64,000 nt of DNA from the NCBI RefSeq assembly GCF_964355755.1, contig NC_092672.1:15994501-16058500 (forward strand). The letters run 5' to 3'. This document shows, one piece after another, positions 54,582 to 64,000 of this stretch. Numbering within the stretch: the stretch's first letter is position 1; every line of letters begins with the position of its first letter. The notes beneath the pieces were generated by a model. That model searched no databases. It worked only from the letters and a program-made list of their open reading frames with translations, and was not told where the DNA came from. The DNA is from Antedon mediterranea (Eukaryota > Echinodermata > Crinoidea > Comatulida > Antedonidae). The position numbers and the translations under genes are program-made.

Positions 54582-55020
54582 GAAACTAGGCCTATAGTAG
54601 GCCTTGATTTTAGTCCCATCAGCAGTTTACATTGCTCAATAAGTCAAGTACGTATAGTCTAATCAACATATCCTTCATATTGTAAAATATGTAGTACTAG
54701 TAATGATATATTTTAAATAAATTAAAAGAAAGCTTAGATGTACATAACTTTCTAATTCATAATATTGGTAATGATCACACTCCTCATATCCCATCTATCA
54801 TTTTAAAATCTTTATTCTATCTTTTAGATTGTAAAAATACGCCCGCCGGAAACTAGGCCTTGATTTTAGTCCCATCAGCAGTTTACATTGCTCAATAAGT
54901 CAAGTACGTATAGTCTAATCAACATATCGTTATTGTAAAATCTTTAGTAATTAAATATTTTAAATAAATTAAAAGAAAGCTTAGATGTACATAACTCTCT
55001 AATTCATATTTGTAATGATT
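54582..55020. repeat. Direct duplication of ~170 bp with a motif-number difference
   Basis: 54582-54765 and 54849-55020 share TTGATTTTAGTCCCATCAGC, AGTTTACATTGCTCAATAAG, TCAAGTACGTATAGTCTAAT and AAAGAAAGCTTAGATGTACA. The first copy has TAGGCCTATAGTAGGCCT where the second has TAGGCCT. A further 40-bp block (TTTTAAAATCTTTATTCTAT) is shared between 54801 and 55538. Confidence 0.85.
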
Positions 55021-55825
55021 AATAAATCAATCTTCAATAAAATGCCTCAATGGTAATTTTACTTTATTCAATTATAATTACAACACATGAGGTATTCTGA
55101 ATTATTATATTCTTCAATAAAATTCTCATCAAATCAATAAAACATTTTACTGTAATGGAATAAAAATATGGAATGAATCACATAATAGTTTAAAGGAAAT
55201 TGGAAACAATAATACATTCAAATATACTCTTAAAAAACATCTTCTGAAATGCAACTTGTGATTTAATTGAGATTTGCTTGTTAATTAAGATTTTCCATGC
55301 CTTCCTTTTTTTATGTCGAGGACCCCTAAGGAAACAAGCTCTAGAGCTTATAGGGTTATCATCTTGCTCTCACCCTGTCATTTGTATATGTATTTGTAAT
55401 AATATTGTATTCGATGAATGACCAACAAATAAAAAACAAGCAAAATCAAACTCCACATATCCCATCTATCATTTTAAATTCACTTTTGTAAGATAAAAGT
55501 GGTGGTCTGACAATTATGTATAACGTGTATCTTTAACATTTTAAAATCTTTATTCTATTTTTTAGATTGTTATACGCACGCAATACATGTACATGAGATG
55601 ATCCATGCGTATGTAAAGTACGAATCATTGACTGACACGTCAGATCATGGACCAGTTTTCAGAAAATTTGGTAGAAAAAACGTTTCGCTGTTGAATAAAG
55701 TAACACATAAATTACCAGGTGTTTTCTGCAATATGACGCTTGACAAAATGTTGCAACCACGTAATCTCATGTAGGAAAAAAAATCGAGTTTCGTTGTTCT
55801 TTCCTCTAAAGCGTGATGTGTGTCA

Positions 55826-56275
55826 ATTCAACGTTTATTACAATGGTTTGCATATATTCTCAATAATTGTTTGATTTTCATTCTTCTAGAGTGAAAGCTT
55901 ACGTAGAGCATTGTATGTCATTTCGACGTTTATTACAATGGTTTGCATATAATTATTCTCAATAATTGTTTGATTTTTCATTCTTCTTCAATAATTGTTT
56001 TAACTTTGATAGTTCATTCTTCTAGAGTGAAAGCTTACGTAAAGCATTGTATGTCATTTCGACGTTTATTACAATGGTTTGCATATATTCTCAATAATTG
56101 TTTTAACTTTGATTGTTCATTCTTCTAGAGTGAAAGCTTACGTAGAGCATTGTATGTCATTTCGACGTTTATTACAATGGTTTGCATATATTCTCAATAA
56201 TTGTTTTAACTTTGATTGTTCATTCTTCAAGAGTGAAAGCTTACGTAGAGCATTGTATGTCAATTCGACGTTAAT
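55826..56275. repeat. Four-unit tandem repeat (93-146 bp)
   Basis: GTGAAAGCTTACGTA starts at 55891, 56037, 56130 and 56233. Each is followed, after 'catt(t/c)gacgtt', by ATTACAATGGTTTGCATATA and CTCAATAATTGTTT in the first three units. It creates the repetitive ORFs at 55943-56288, which are not genes. Confidence 0.85.
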
Positions 56276-57829
56276 ATTAATGAATTGACCATACCAATGT
56301 TGAGCTTAAACTACAAAAAAAGTTAAATAAAGTTTAAAATTAATTAATAAATTGTGTTTGTGTTCTTGGCTGCTTTACCATTATAATACCATGTTAGATT
56401 TAATTCAAAATAATTGATTTTGTTTATACGTGTTGTTAAACTACACACTGGCTGCTGTTGGGTAGCGCCCTCTATAGTTTTGGAGAAAAACATTTACTGT
56501 ACCTGCTCGCGCGTCAATATTATGGCTCTGGCTGACCGAAATGTCTAGCGCCCTCGGGACCACAGGCTGGCCAAATGTCTAGCGCCCCCGGACCACAGGC
56601 TGGCCAAAAAAGAACCACAGACTGGCCGTGTGTTTGACGACCCCTGCTCCAACTTTCTACGCGTTTCATGTCATTTTGAGCATGTCAAAAATTCCCACGT
56701 GCCCGCAAATTTTTACGCGCGCGCTGCGCACGTAGGGTTGGAACATAATTTTTTCTAATGATTTATGTTTTTCCAGCCTTTTCTAGTAATTTTACCAACA
56801 ATTTCGATTTCAAATTACGTCATACGGGCACGTCGAATTGGATAATTTACGTGCGTTTTAGATGAAACAATTAAAAAATTCGTCAAAATTTGTAAAAATT
56901 ATGCCTTTTTTTAAACAGTCGTAGTTTCTAAACTAAACGGAGAAAGTTATTTTTATTACATATTCTGGAAGATGATAAGTTGTAGATATGGAATCATGCA
57001 TTGATATTGCGAGCCGATCATTGTGACGTCATCGTATGGCCACGCGAATATAAGATATAGGATTTTTGTATCTTTCATCATAGCTCATCACATTTAATAG
57101 AGCGCATTTCCACTTATCCATTTTCCATTTTCACCCCGATTTTTATATTATCTAGGTCAATCATCTATCCTTCGCATGAGTTAAAAATATTTTAATTTTT
57201 ATGACGTCATCATGTCTAAAAATGAAGATAACGTGGGTCACTTATTTTCATCTTTACAGTAAATTTCAATCCGTTATAGCTCGTAAGAATAAAACGTGAT
57301 AATCATGATTAAAACGTTTTCTGAAAGCTATTGGATTAATTGTAGATACGAATTCATGTAAACATTTTGCCAATCGGATGTTGTGACGTCATCATATGAC
57401 CAGTTGAATAAAAAAAGTCGTATTTTCATATTTTGCGTAATAGTTCATCACATTTAAAAGGGTGCGCATCTATATTTTACGTATTCAAATTTCTTCTACA
57501 CGTTAATATGTTGTTCCTGAGATAATTTCCTTCTGAAATTGCTATCTAAGTGTTTCATTTTGATACCGTCGCCATGTTAAAAATTGGAATAAATGGCGGG
57601 TCCCGTAATTTCACCTATTCTACACTGTATGTAATATGTATACAGATTATACTGTTTGCATGACATGAAATTGACAGAATTCAGCACTAACAGCACATCA
57701 TATTCTTCAGTTCTTGTCATAATGCCATAATCTTTATCTGTGTGCAATATTCCAACGTATGACGTGTACGTGGCGTTTGTCGTGGTGCGAATAACTAACT
57801 CGTCAAAGTGACGAGTTTCATGTCTAGTT

Positions 57830-57945
57830 GTGTTTTTTTTTGTTATTTATATCTGTATTTTGTGTCTCAGAGCAAACACAATTTCTATGTATATATTTTG
57901 TTTTACTGTATAATATATATAATGACAATAAATATGATGATTTCC
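57830..57945 (+). other. 3' UTR/tail of the interrupted LINE
   Basis: TGTATTTTGTGTCTCAGAGC with ACAATTTCTATGTATATATT and AATGACAATAAA is the standard 3' end of CR1/L2-like LINEs. With the ORF tail at 52912-53016, it brackets the hairpin element. Confidence 0.6.
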
Positions 57946-58140
57946 ACTAATGAATGAATGAGAAAAGTTTGAAAAATGCTCAAAATGGTCTAAAATGTTT
58001 CGAAATGCGATTTGAGGATATTTTGTGCACTTTTCATGTTTATTGTGAACAAGTTTCAGCGAAATGCTCAAAATGGTCTAAAATGTTTCCAAATGTGAAA
58101 ATGTGGTAACACTGGACCCGCAAATAAACTAAGCGAATCC
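57946..58140. repeat. Short tandem 'CTCAAAATGGTCTAAAATGTTT' duplication
   Basis: AATGCTCAAAATGGTCTAAA with ATGTTTC occurs at about 57974 and 58062. Related text (GTGAAAATGTGATTTGAGG) also precedes the LINE tail at about 52864. Confidence 0.65.
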
Positions 58141-58195
58141 TGCAATTTTAGAATAGATTATAATAATAAAGATACACAGTTACAACATTCATGAT

Positions 58196-58201
58196 TTATT
58201 A
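58196..58201 (-). promoter_or_regulatory. Minus-strand poly(A) signal candidate
   Basis: TTTATT (AATAAA on the minus strand) lies about 445 bases after the stop of the minus-strand exon candidate ending at 58645. In AT-rich DNA this motif is common, so the support is weak. Confidence 0.25.
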
Positions 58202-58644
58202 TTGCACAAAGTTAACATTACTGCTATATTGACAGACACATTCACAAAGACAGAATTAACTATAATCACATATATTAGAAGCAACTGGCCAGCCCTATTA
58301 ATGAATCTGTACTGCATGTTTGACAGAGACAGACAGAGAAAATCTTGCTTAATAGTAATACATTGAAGGAAGAACTAAGAAGACCACGACCTTTAAATAA
58401 AGCAGTAGCGAGTTGGCATTAACACAACAGGCAGGTTAATCCTAATCTGATTCTCGTAAGCAGCAATTAAGTACACTGCCAAAAAATTAAAATGTATTGC
58501 ACAAATAACCCGCACAATATCAAACATTACATACAGATTACTACAATCGTAATTCACAGTATAATTGTTATAAATAAATTTCTGTCATTTGTTTGGACAA
58601 TTGTCTATCACATGATAAAAAAAATACGTGCTCTATATTTATGC

Positions 58645-58862
58645 TCACATAGAGTGGTGTATTCCTAATTTGAGGGAGATTTTGAAGCAGGCGACGTGGC
58701 ACTGTGCGACACGTAACCGAGTGTGCAAGTTACAGTGAGCATGCTGATACAAGAAAACATCCGCAGACCTGAAGAGAGGGAACACGTGACTTTCTCTGAC
58801 ACACTGCTGCATCGCCTGTTTCAAAAGCTCCCTATTATTGACGGTGAAAGACTTCAACAATT
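58645..58862 (-). CDS. Candidate last exon of an unidentified minus-strand gene
   Basis: The frame encodes 72 residues, ending SLKLGIHHSM-stop. It includes ELLKQAMQQCVRESHVFPLF, RSADVFLYQHAHCNLHTRLR and VAQCHVACFKI. Codon content is much more balanced than the surrounding AT-rich DNA, and a CGCACAG acceptor lies directly upstream (intron side 58863). A second possible acceptor, TTTAG, lies 11 bases further. The rest of the interval to 58150 would be 3' UTR. No ATG is needed if it is an internal reading frame; the first ATG gives 71 residues. I do not recognise the family. The protein is Cys/His-rich without a regular zinc-finger spacing. A pseudogene exon is possible. Confidence 0.4.
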
Positions 58863-60039
58863 CTGTGCGAATGCTAAAGCGAAATTAATGTGAATGTAAC
58901 ATTGCACTCATATAAACAGGGGCGGGTTGGTATACAAACTACCTACTAAAAATCAACATAATTAATATACAAAATAATAATAATGGTGATTGGATAATTT
59001 TGATCATCTTTGTCAATGATGATGAAATATGATAAGAACAACAACATTTTAATATTATAAGTGTTCACCATGATTGCATTGTACACGCATAATTGCACAA
59101 ATAAAAATAAAAACATCTATTAAATAAATTTAAATTAATAGAGTAGAACAAAATTTTTCAATATGACAACCTTGAACACATAATAACATGGTGCAAATAG
59201 AAATTCAAAAAAGGCAATGTTTCAAAGACTATTAAAAATGTAGCGTAGAACAGGATGTTAAAAAATCAATGAAATTAACCGTAGCACTTCAACCAGATCA
59301 AGGCTCCGGCCACCCCTGAATTACAAGGAAATAAATGAAATACCAGTAGCACTTAAATTACAAGGAAATATCAACTGTTGCATTTAATTTACAAGGAAAT
59401 AAATGAAATATTATCAAGGCTTGGCCCACACTTAAATGACAAGGAAACCAATGACTATTATAGCACTTTCATGGACAATGAAATATGTACCACATTTAGG
59501 TAGCACTGGTAGCACTTGAATCCGATACAGTTTTAAAATATATATTTTAAATACATATTTACTATTATACATGTTAACAAATATATACCTTATAAACATC
59601 AACCTATCAACACAAATATAATTTCCACAATAAATATTAACTATATACTGTACATGTTAAGTAATATATATATATATATATCAATTTCACAAACTATACC
59701 TTCTGGATATTGGTGGAATTTGTAATATTTACTATATACACTGTCAACCATTTAAATTACTATTATTAGATATTTACACATACTATACGAAATATTCACC
59801 AACACTTGGTTTTCATCAAATAATCATTACCATACTTATTAAAAAAAACGCTTCAGTTGATTGTTCAGGAGGATTTTTAGGGGAGTTGGTTGCATTTATT
59901 CGAGGAAGGTGTTTTTTTTTGGTGTAATATGGTAACATGTATAATCAAATAAATAAAACACAATTAATATCGAGAAGTGATAAAATACAGTAAAAATGTT
60001 ATCAAAATGCTTTGTTACAACCGCTAATATAGAAAACGC
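58863..60039. other. AT-rich spacer with weak 'acaaggaaata' repeats
   Basis: AATTACAAGGAAATAAATGA and variants occur four times at 59319-59450, next to 'gtagcactt' motifs, suggesting a decayed minisatellite. If the two minus-strand exon candidates belong to one gene, this is intron. No other feature was seen. Confidence 0.4.
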
Positions 60040-60480
60040 AAAAAAAACCTGTAACCGACCCACCTCTCCTAACAACCACATGTCTCGTAAACGACCACAC
60101 CTCTCGTTGTACTTATCTATCAATCTGCATCTTGTGTTACTTATCTATCAATCTACCCATCTATCGTAAGAAACCAACTTTCAACAAGCAGCCATCTCGT
60201 AAGCGACCTTCTACAGTAAGTGACCACCTCTCGTAAGTGACGGAGGTTATTGGTAAATGCGGTCCCTTATGAGAGGAGGTGATTACTTACGAGAGGTGGT
60301 CGATTATGAGAGGTGGTCATTTACGGGAGGTGGTCGTTACTGGATGCGGTCGATTATGATAAGCGATCCCAAACAGAGATGGTGGTTGTTCAATAGAAAT
60401 AGTCCCTCAATCAATAACGAGGGTGGTTGCTTACGATGTATGGTCGTTTTAGGGAGGTGGTCGCTTACGAGATGGCTGCA
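60040..60480. repeat. Inverted minisatellite 'ACGAGAGGTGGTC'
   Basis: Left of about 60245 the unit runs as GACCACCTCTCGTAA-type text (for example 60060-60240). Right of it the complement runs (TTACGAGAGGTGGTCG at 60287-60302, GAGAGGTGGTCATTTACGGG and others). The repeat therefore changes orientation at its centre, giving a large imperfect foldback. Confidence 0.8.
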
Positions 60481-60536
60481 TTTTAAAAGTCGGCTTACAA
60501 AAGGTTGATAGTCTGATTTAGACATTTCTGATTTCT

Positions 60537-60735
60537 ACATTAGCTGGCAGGCTATTTTCGTTACACTACATTAGCTGTTGACCGTTCTACATTAGCTGCT
60601 GTTGATTTTTATTTACTACATAAGCTGTTGGTGTTTCTACATTAGCTGGAGGTTTTACGACAATAGCGGTGGATTGTTCTACATTAACGTTTTTTTTACA
60701 TTAGCTGGCGTTTTCTACATTAGAAGTTGTAACAT
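60537..60735. repeat. 'CTACATTAGCTG' irregular repeat
   Basis: About eight copies of (T)CTACATTAGCTG or close variants (ACATAAGCTG, TACATTAACG) are spaced 15-40 bp apart with unrelated linkers. The conserved 10-12-mer with variable spacers is unlike a normal tandem repeat. Confidence 0.75.
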
Positions 60736-61026
60736 GCTTGGTAATTTGTAGATCATTACAACCAATGAATTCTAACAGTGGGGTTCGCGTTTATTCAAGG
60801 AAGGCGTTTATTCAAATAAAATATACAGTAAAAATCTTCTGATTATTGTGAATGCATTCATTGGATAAGAAAACAAACATTTTAACTTGAAATCAGACAT
60901 AATTGAAAGATAGACATCATCGTTATAAACTTTCATTAACATTTATGAATTACGTGCACCATGTTCACACATCACAGCTCAGTTTTGCTATCGACCAGTA
61001 TGATAAATAATTGTCAATGTATTGAC

Positions 61027-61115
61027 TTATTTGTTTTCTATAAGTGTCTGTACCTGATGGACTAAGTCCCTAGCAATGTGTAGCACCGCTTTAGCATCGT
61101 GTCTCTCGGCCATTT
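61027..61115 (-). CDS. Candidate exon of an unidentified minus-strand gene
   Basis: On the minus strand a TTTTTTTTTTAG acceptor (AG at 61117-61116) precedes AA-ATG. The frame then reads [20 protein letters not shown] and continues VQTLIENK to TAA at 61029-61027. A consensus-like donor, CAG|GTACAG, lies inside (after 61054), so this may be an internal exon of 62 bases or a terminal exon of 89. If spliced at 61054 the phase (0) does not match either acceptor of the 58645-58862 candidate, so the two may be different genes or lack an intermediate exon. The other two frames contain stops. The family is not recognised. Confidence 0.35.
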
Positions 61116-61209
61116 CTAAAAAAAAAAAAATGTTCATGTCAGTGTATATTTGAGTTTTGCTTTACATTAAACATCAGTAGTTTAGTTGGGGAGCCGGAAG
61201 GGGTTTACC

Positions 61210-61925
61210 TGCACCCTCTAGCAAACTATGCCAACAATGTTTTTTTGCTTCCTTAGGCTATATCAATACAAATCAAGTTTTTGCTGTTGGCCGAAAAAAA
61301 ATAGGGATGCTCGGTCAGTACAGGGGACAAAAGGTCAATATGGTCAAAGTTAAGACTTTGCGTAACTTAGTAACTACTGGGTGTATTGGAATATTTTTTG
61401 TACCAAACTACTCAGAAGACCCATATTTCTATTCACTCTAATAAGAAACTTTTGCCAAAAGTGGACAGAAACCCCTTTTCTGACCACTGGTCAATAAATT
61501 GGCCATATAAATATCTCAGCAACCAGTGGTCAGAAAAGGATAATTGTGGTCTCAAATTACTCGCACAGTATATGTTTATATTTGTTCTAATGTAACAAAA
61601 ATCATAAAACTGTCAATAAACCCTTAATTTTGTCCTTTGACATATAGCCGGCACAATTTTTGCCAAAAATGACTGTGAAATTTTTGACCATTGGTCAAGA
61701 AAATAGCCAAATCAATATCTCAGCAGCCACTAGTCAAAAGTTATAATTTTAGTCTCAAATTACTCGCAATATATATAATTATATTTGCTCTAATACAACA
61801 GAAATACACAAAATGTTTAAAAACACCTTATTTTGACATTTAACCTATAGCTGGTACAAACATTTTTTCGTGGAGCACACTTACATTTTTAATAACTAGC
61901 GAATTGTCTTGCTTAATATCAAAAT
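61210..61925. mobile_element. Left arm of a >2.8 kb inverted-repeat element
   Basis: 61645-61925 is inversely repeated at 63605-64000 (blocks TAGCTGGTACA/TGTACCAGCTA, TGGAGCACAC/GTGTGCTCCA, CTTGCTTAATATCAAAATA). Within this arm a ~220 bp unit is tandemly duplicated (61420-61660 against 61661-61870): 'cactggtca..aaattggccatat' matches 'cattggtcaagaaaatagcca'. Confidence 0.75.
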
Positions 61926-63604
61926 AGCATTGACTGTTGTGCGAGTATGGTATATACTATGAATACTTTGTATCGGAAGTCCTAAGTAGATAATTCTATT
62001 AATTTTAATGAATAACATCACAGTTATCACCAAGATCATTATCAATATTTAGTATTATAATTACAATATAAACTATATCACTCTTTAACAATTTTAAAGA
62101 ACTTCGGTAAATGAATGACAAATGCTATACAGTATACTGTTACATATTTTAAAACCATAGTTGAACAATAACAACAAATCAAAGTAACCGTAGTATGACT
62201 ATATATTATGGTTTGGAATCACTAAATCATTATAATTTACAACTAATACAATTAAGAAGCTTACCATGTTTGTTATGACATTGCACAGTAAACCTTAAAC
62301 ATCATTCATACTACTCAGTATATGTGATTATAATTAAAACTAAAAATTAATAATTTAATTCTAAAGAACTTAGGTTTGTTTTGTTCAGATGTTACAATGT
62401 TTCCCACCTCCATTACAATAACCTGTTTGATGCAACATACTAAGTTATATTGAATCTTTTTAATACAAATAAACAAAAATATGTAAATTAGTTAATCTTT
62501 ATTCACAAACCTATATTTAGGATACTAAAATATACATTTAGAATATTAAAATCACATGCGCACTGATGTAGTATGATGGTTTACTATTCAATGTTCATTC
62601 ATTTATTTGCTTCTTAAATTATTAGTAAATCCAACAAAAAGGAGGAGAGATGAGTAAATAACAATAATGTCCTTTAGGATTATTATAACATAGTCATACT
62701 ACTGTAGTAACGGTTTTCTTTGATTTTTCTTTAGATTTTCATAATTTTATTAAACACAAGCAAGAAACTGGGTATAGTTTTAAGTGAAATATTGCAGGAG
62801 TTTAAATTTGGTATTATAGCATAATGATTTGGGCAGTCTATGTGTGTAGAGACGGCGTGACTTTTTCTATCCATAAATTAAAAGTAGACAGTACAAACAA
62901 CATTAGTGTTAAAGAATTGAGAAGTTTGATATGATTGTACCAACTAAAAGATCAATGTTTCTACTTTCTTACCTCAGCCCCAAATGATGGGACTGAGGTG
63001 GTGCAGAAGACCCTACCATTGAAATTGGCTCGACCTATGTGTATATTTCAGATTCAAATATATTTTTAAAGTTTTATACAATTGACTCCAAGCTGGAACT
63101 TTGATATGATTTTTACATAACTTAATTTCTGGTCAACTATAGGTCCATATTTTCAAAATATCCTTACTCAATCCCAACACGATGGGGGGGGGGGGGGGGG
63201 GGTTTGCTGAGGTTGAGAATTCCCTCCTAATCGTCATCTCTTCCACTGAAAACCATCATCCACAGAGCCGGTGTATTTGAAATTTAATACACATAGTGCC
63301 TACAAATTAATCGTAATTGGTAGGTCTATCAAAGGCTTTCAAATTCGAACCCCTCTATAAAAACTAGTTTACGGGCCTGGAGTAGCCTACCGTATGGTGT
63401 ATCGTGGGCAACGCGTTTCAATTTATCATGTGATACCTGAAAAGTAAGGCTCCACTTTTTCATAACTTGTTATTTCGTTTTTAAACATATTCATTCCTAG
63501 TATTTTGGGACCAAAACTACCTACAGTAGTTGGTAAATATTTCTATGGTAATTTTCTTGATCAGTGTTCATGATATGTCTTTTGGCACTTGTTCATTAGA
63601 GTGA
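61926..63604. other. Spacer of the inverted-repeat element, no gene seen
   Basis: AT-rich. A minus-strand GCTGAG|GTAAGAAAG donor-like site at about 62971 follows a short open stretch, but no consistent exon could be built. It contains the G-run at 63184-63202. Confidence 0.4.
63184..63202 (+). repeat. (G)19 homopolymer
   Basis: A run of 19 G. Such runs are often mis-sized in sequencing. Confidence 0.95.
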
Positions 63605-64000
63605 TATCAATATGAGTGTATTTTGATATTAAGCAAAAACAACATTCGCTAGTTATTAAAAATATATGTGTGCTCCACGCAAAAATGTCTGTACCAGCTA
63701 TAGGTTAAATCTCAAAATAAGGTGTTTTTTAACATTTTGTGTATTTCTGTTGTATTAGAGCAAATATAAATATATGTTTTGCGATTAATTTGAAACTAAA
63801 ATTATAACTTTCTGACTAGTGGTTGCTGAGATATTGATATGGCTATTTTCTTGACCAATGGTCAAAAATAAAGTTTCATGGTCATTTTTAGCAAAAGTTT
63901 ATGTATTTTATGAGTATTTTGACACAAACTATGACCATATCCGCCCAACAATTTCTGAGATATGAAAAGTGTGCTCCAAGCCAAACATATTTGTGCCGGC
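63605..64000. mobile_element. Right arm (truncated by window end)
   Basis: Inverse copy of 61645-61925. The last ten bases, TTGTGCCGGC, correspond to GCCGGCACAA at 61648-61657. The outer end must therefore lie beyond 64000. Confidence 0.75.

Larger units (their letters stand above)
53523..56641. mobile_element. 3.1 kb TIR element inside copy D
   Basis: The ends GTCGTGAAACACACGGCCAG and its complement (CTGGCCGTGTGTTTGACGAC) open a ~98 bp TIR that contains repeats of GGCCAGCCTGTGGTCCCGAG plus GGCGCTAGACAT. The left TIR is present twice in tandem (53528-53620 and 53621-53717), the right once (56540-56641). The array units show the uninterrupted target (TTTCTAATCAACTTT-type), so insertion is certain. 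A target duplication is not clean. The interior is TAGGCC-rich low-complexity DNA and tandem repeats without a transposase. Confidence 0.85.
53051..57829 (-). mobile_element. Hairpin-capped element, inverted copy D, split by a TIR element
   Basis: Read on the minus strand from 57829 it begins CTAGACATGAAA with the AACTCGTCA/TGACGAGTT hairpin at 57797-57817 and is collinear with array unit 1 (4829 onward) through the 'gatgacgtca' blocks to about 56642. It resumes at 53522 and ends in two 3' hairpins (53123-53148, and the perfect 53051-53078). It lies between a LINE ORF end and that LINE's 3' UTR, so it inserted there. Without the insert it is about 1.66 kb. No coding capacity. Confidence 0.85.

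Noticed and set aside
55943-56288. Two overlapping ORFs with repeated peptide sequence
   Set aside because: They arise from the 93-146 bp tandem repeat and encode only the repeat. There is no start context, conserved domain or non-repeat part.
62960-63035. Minus-strand exon ending in a consensus donor GCTGAG|GTAAGAAAG
   Set aside because: A short frame is open, but the acceptor is weak and no phase joins it to the exon candidate at 61115.

Overview
This is eukaryotic DNA: AT-rich, with intron-bearing gene fragments and almost wall-to-wall transposable-element debris. The elements (Ty3/gypsy, Penelope-like, several LINE clades, hAT, TTAA-flanked and foldback elements) and the very frequent palindromic octamer TAGGCCTA suggest a marine invertebrate. 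An echinoderm or a related deuterostome is the best guess, and that is inference only. No bacterial, organellar or RNA genes were recognised.

The one host gene I can name is ABCF3 on the + strand. Its last two coding exons are 4526-4613 (Walker B/D-loop) and 20508-20666 (H-loop to stop), separated by a 15.9 kb intron, with a poly(A) signal at 20920. Upstream exons lie before the window. Two weak last-exon candidates of unknown identity lie on the - strand near 58.6-58.9 kb and 61.0-61.1 kb.

Layout. 0-4.5 kb: a broken LINE RT and a 2.7 kb foldback element. 4.8-8.4 kb: a three-copy tandem array of a hairpin-capped element, inverted relative to a fourth copy at 53.0-57.8 kb. 8.6-13.7 kb: a 5.1 kb inverted-repeat element holding a CAGGGATG-ended, hAT-like insert. 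14.8-16 kb: an orphan ORF and a ~180 bp tandem repeat. 16.9-19.6 kb: a minus-strand gypsy remnant whose LTR is split by a TTAA-flanked element. 22.7-24.8 kb: a Penelope-like RT. 27.0-30.1 kb: a TTAA-flanked element and a hAT remnant. 30.5-34.6 kb: a 4.0 kb TIR element with 9-bp target duplications, itself stuffed with smaller palindromic elements. 34.8-43.2 kb: a nearly complete gypsy retrotransposon with near-identical LTRs, an HhH-like motif in Gag and a PHD finger at the end of Pol, but no target duplication. 44.6-50.2 kb: a GIY-YIG Penelope fragment, an L1-like fragment, a 35-bp minisatellite with 175-bp higher-order structure and another LINE. 52.9-58.0 kb: a LINE tail interrupted by the hairpin element, which is in turn interrupted by a 3.1 kb TIR element. 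58-64 kb: mostly repeats plus the two exon candidates.

The genes do not form a pathway. The interest lies in the nesting, in internal empty-site comparisons that order the insertions, and in unusual retroelement domains. Boundaries of repeats were read by eye and may be off by several bases.
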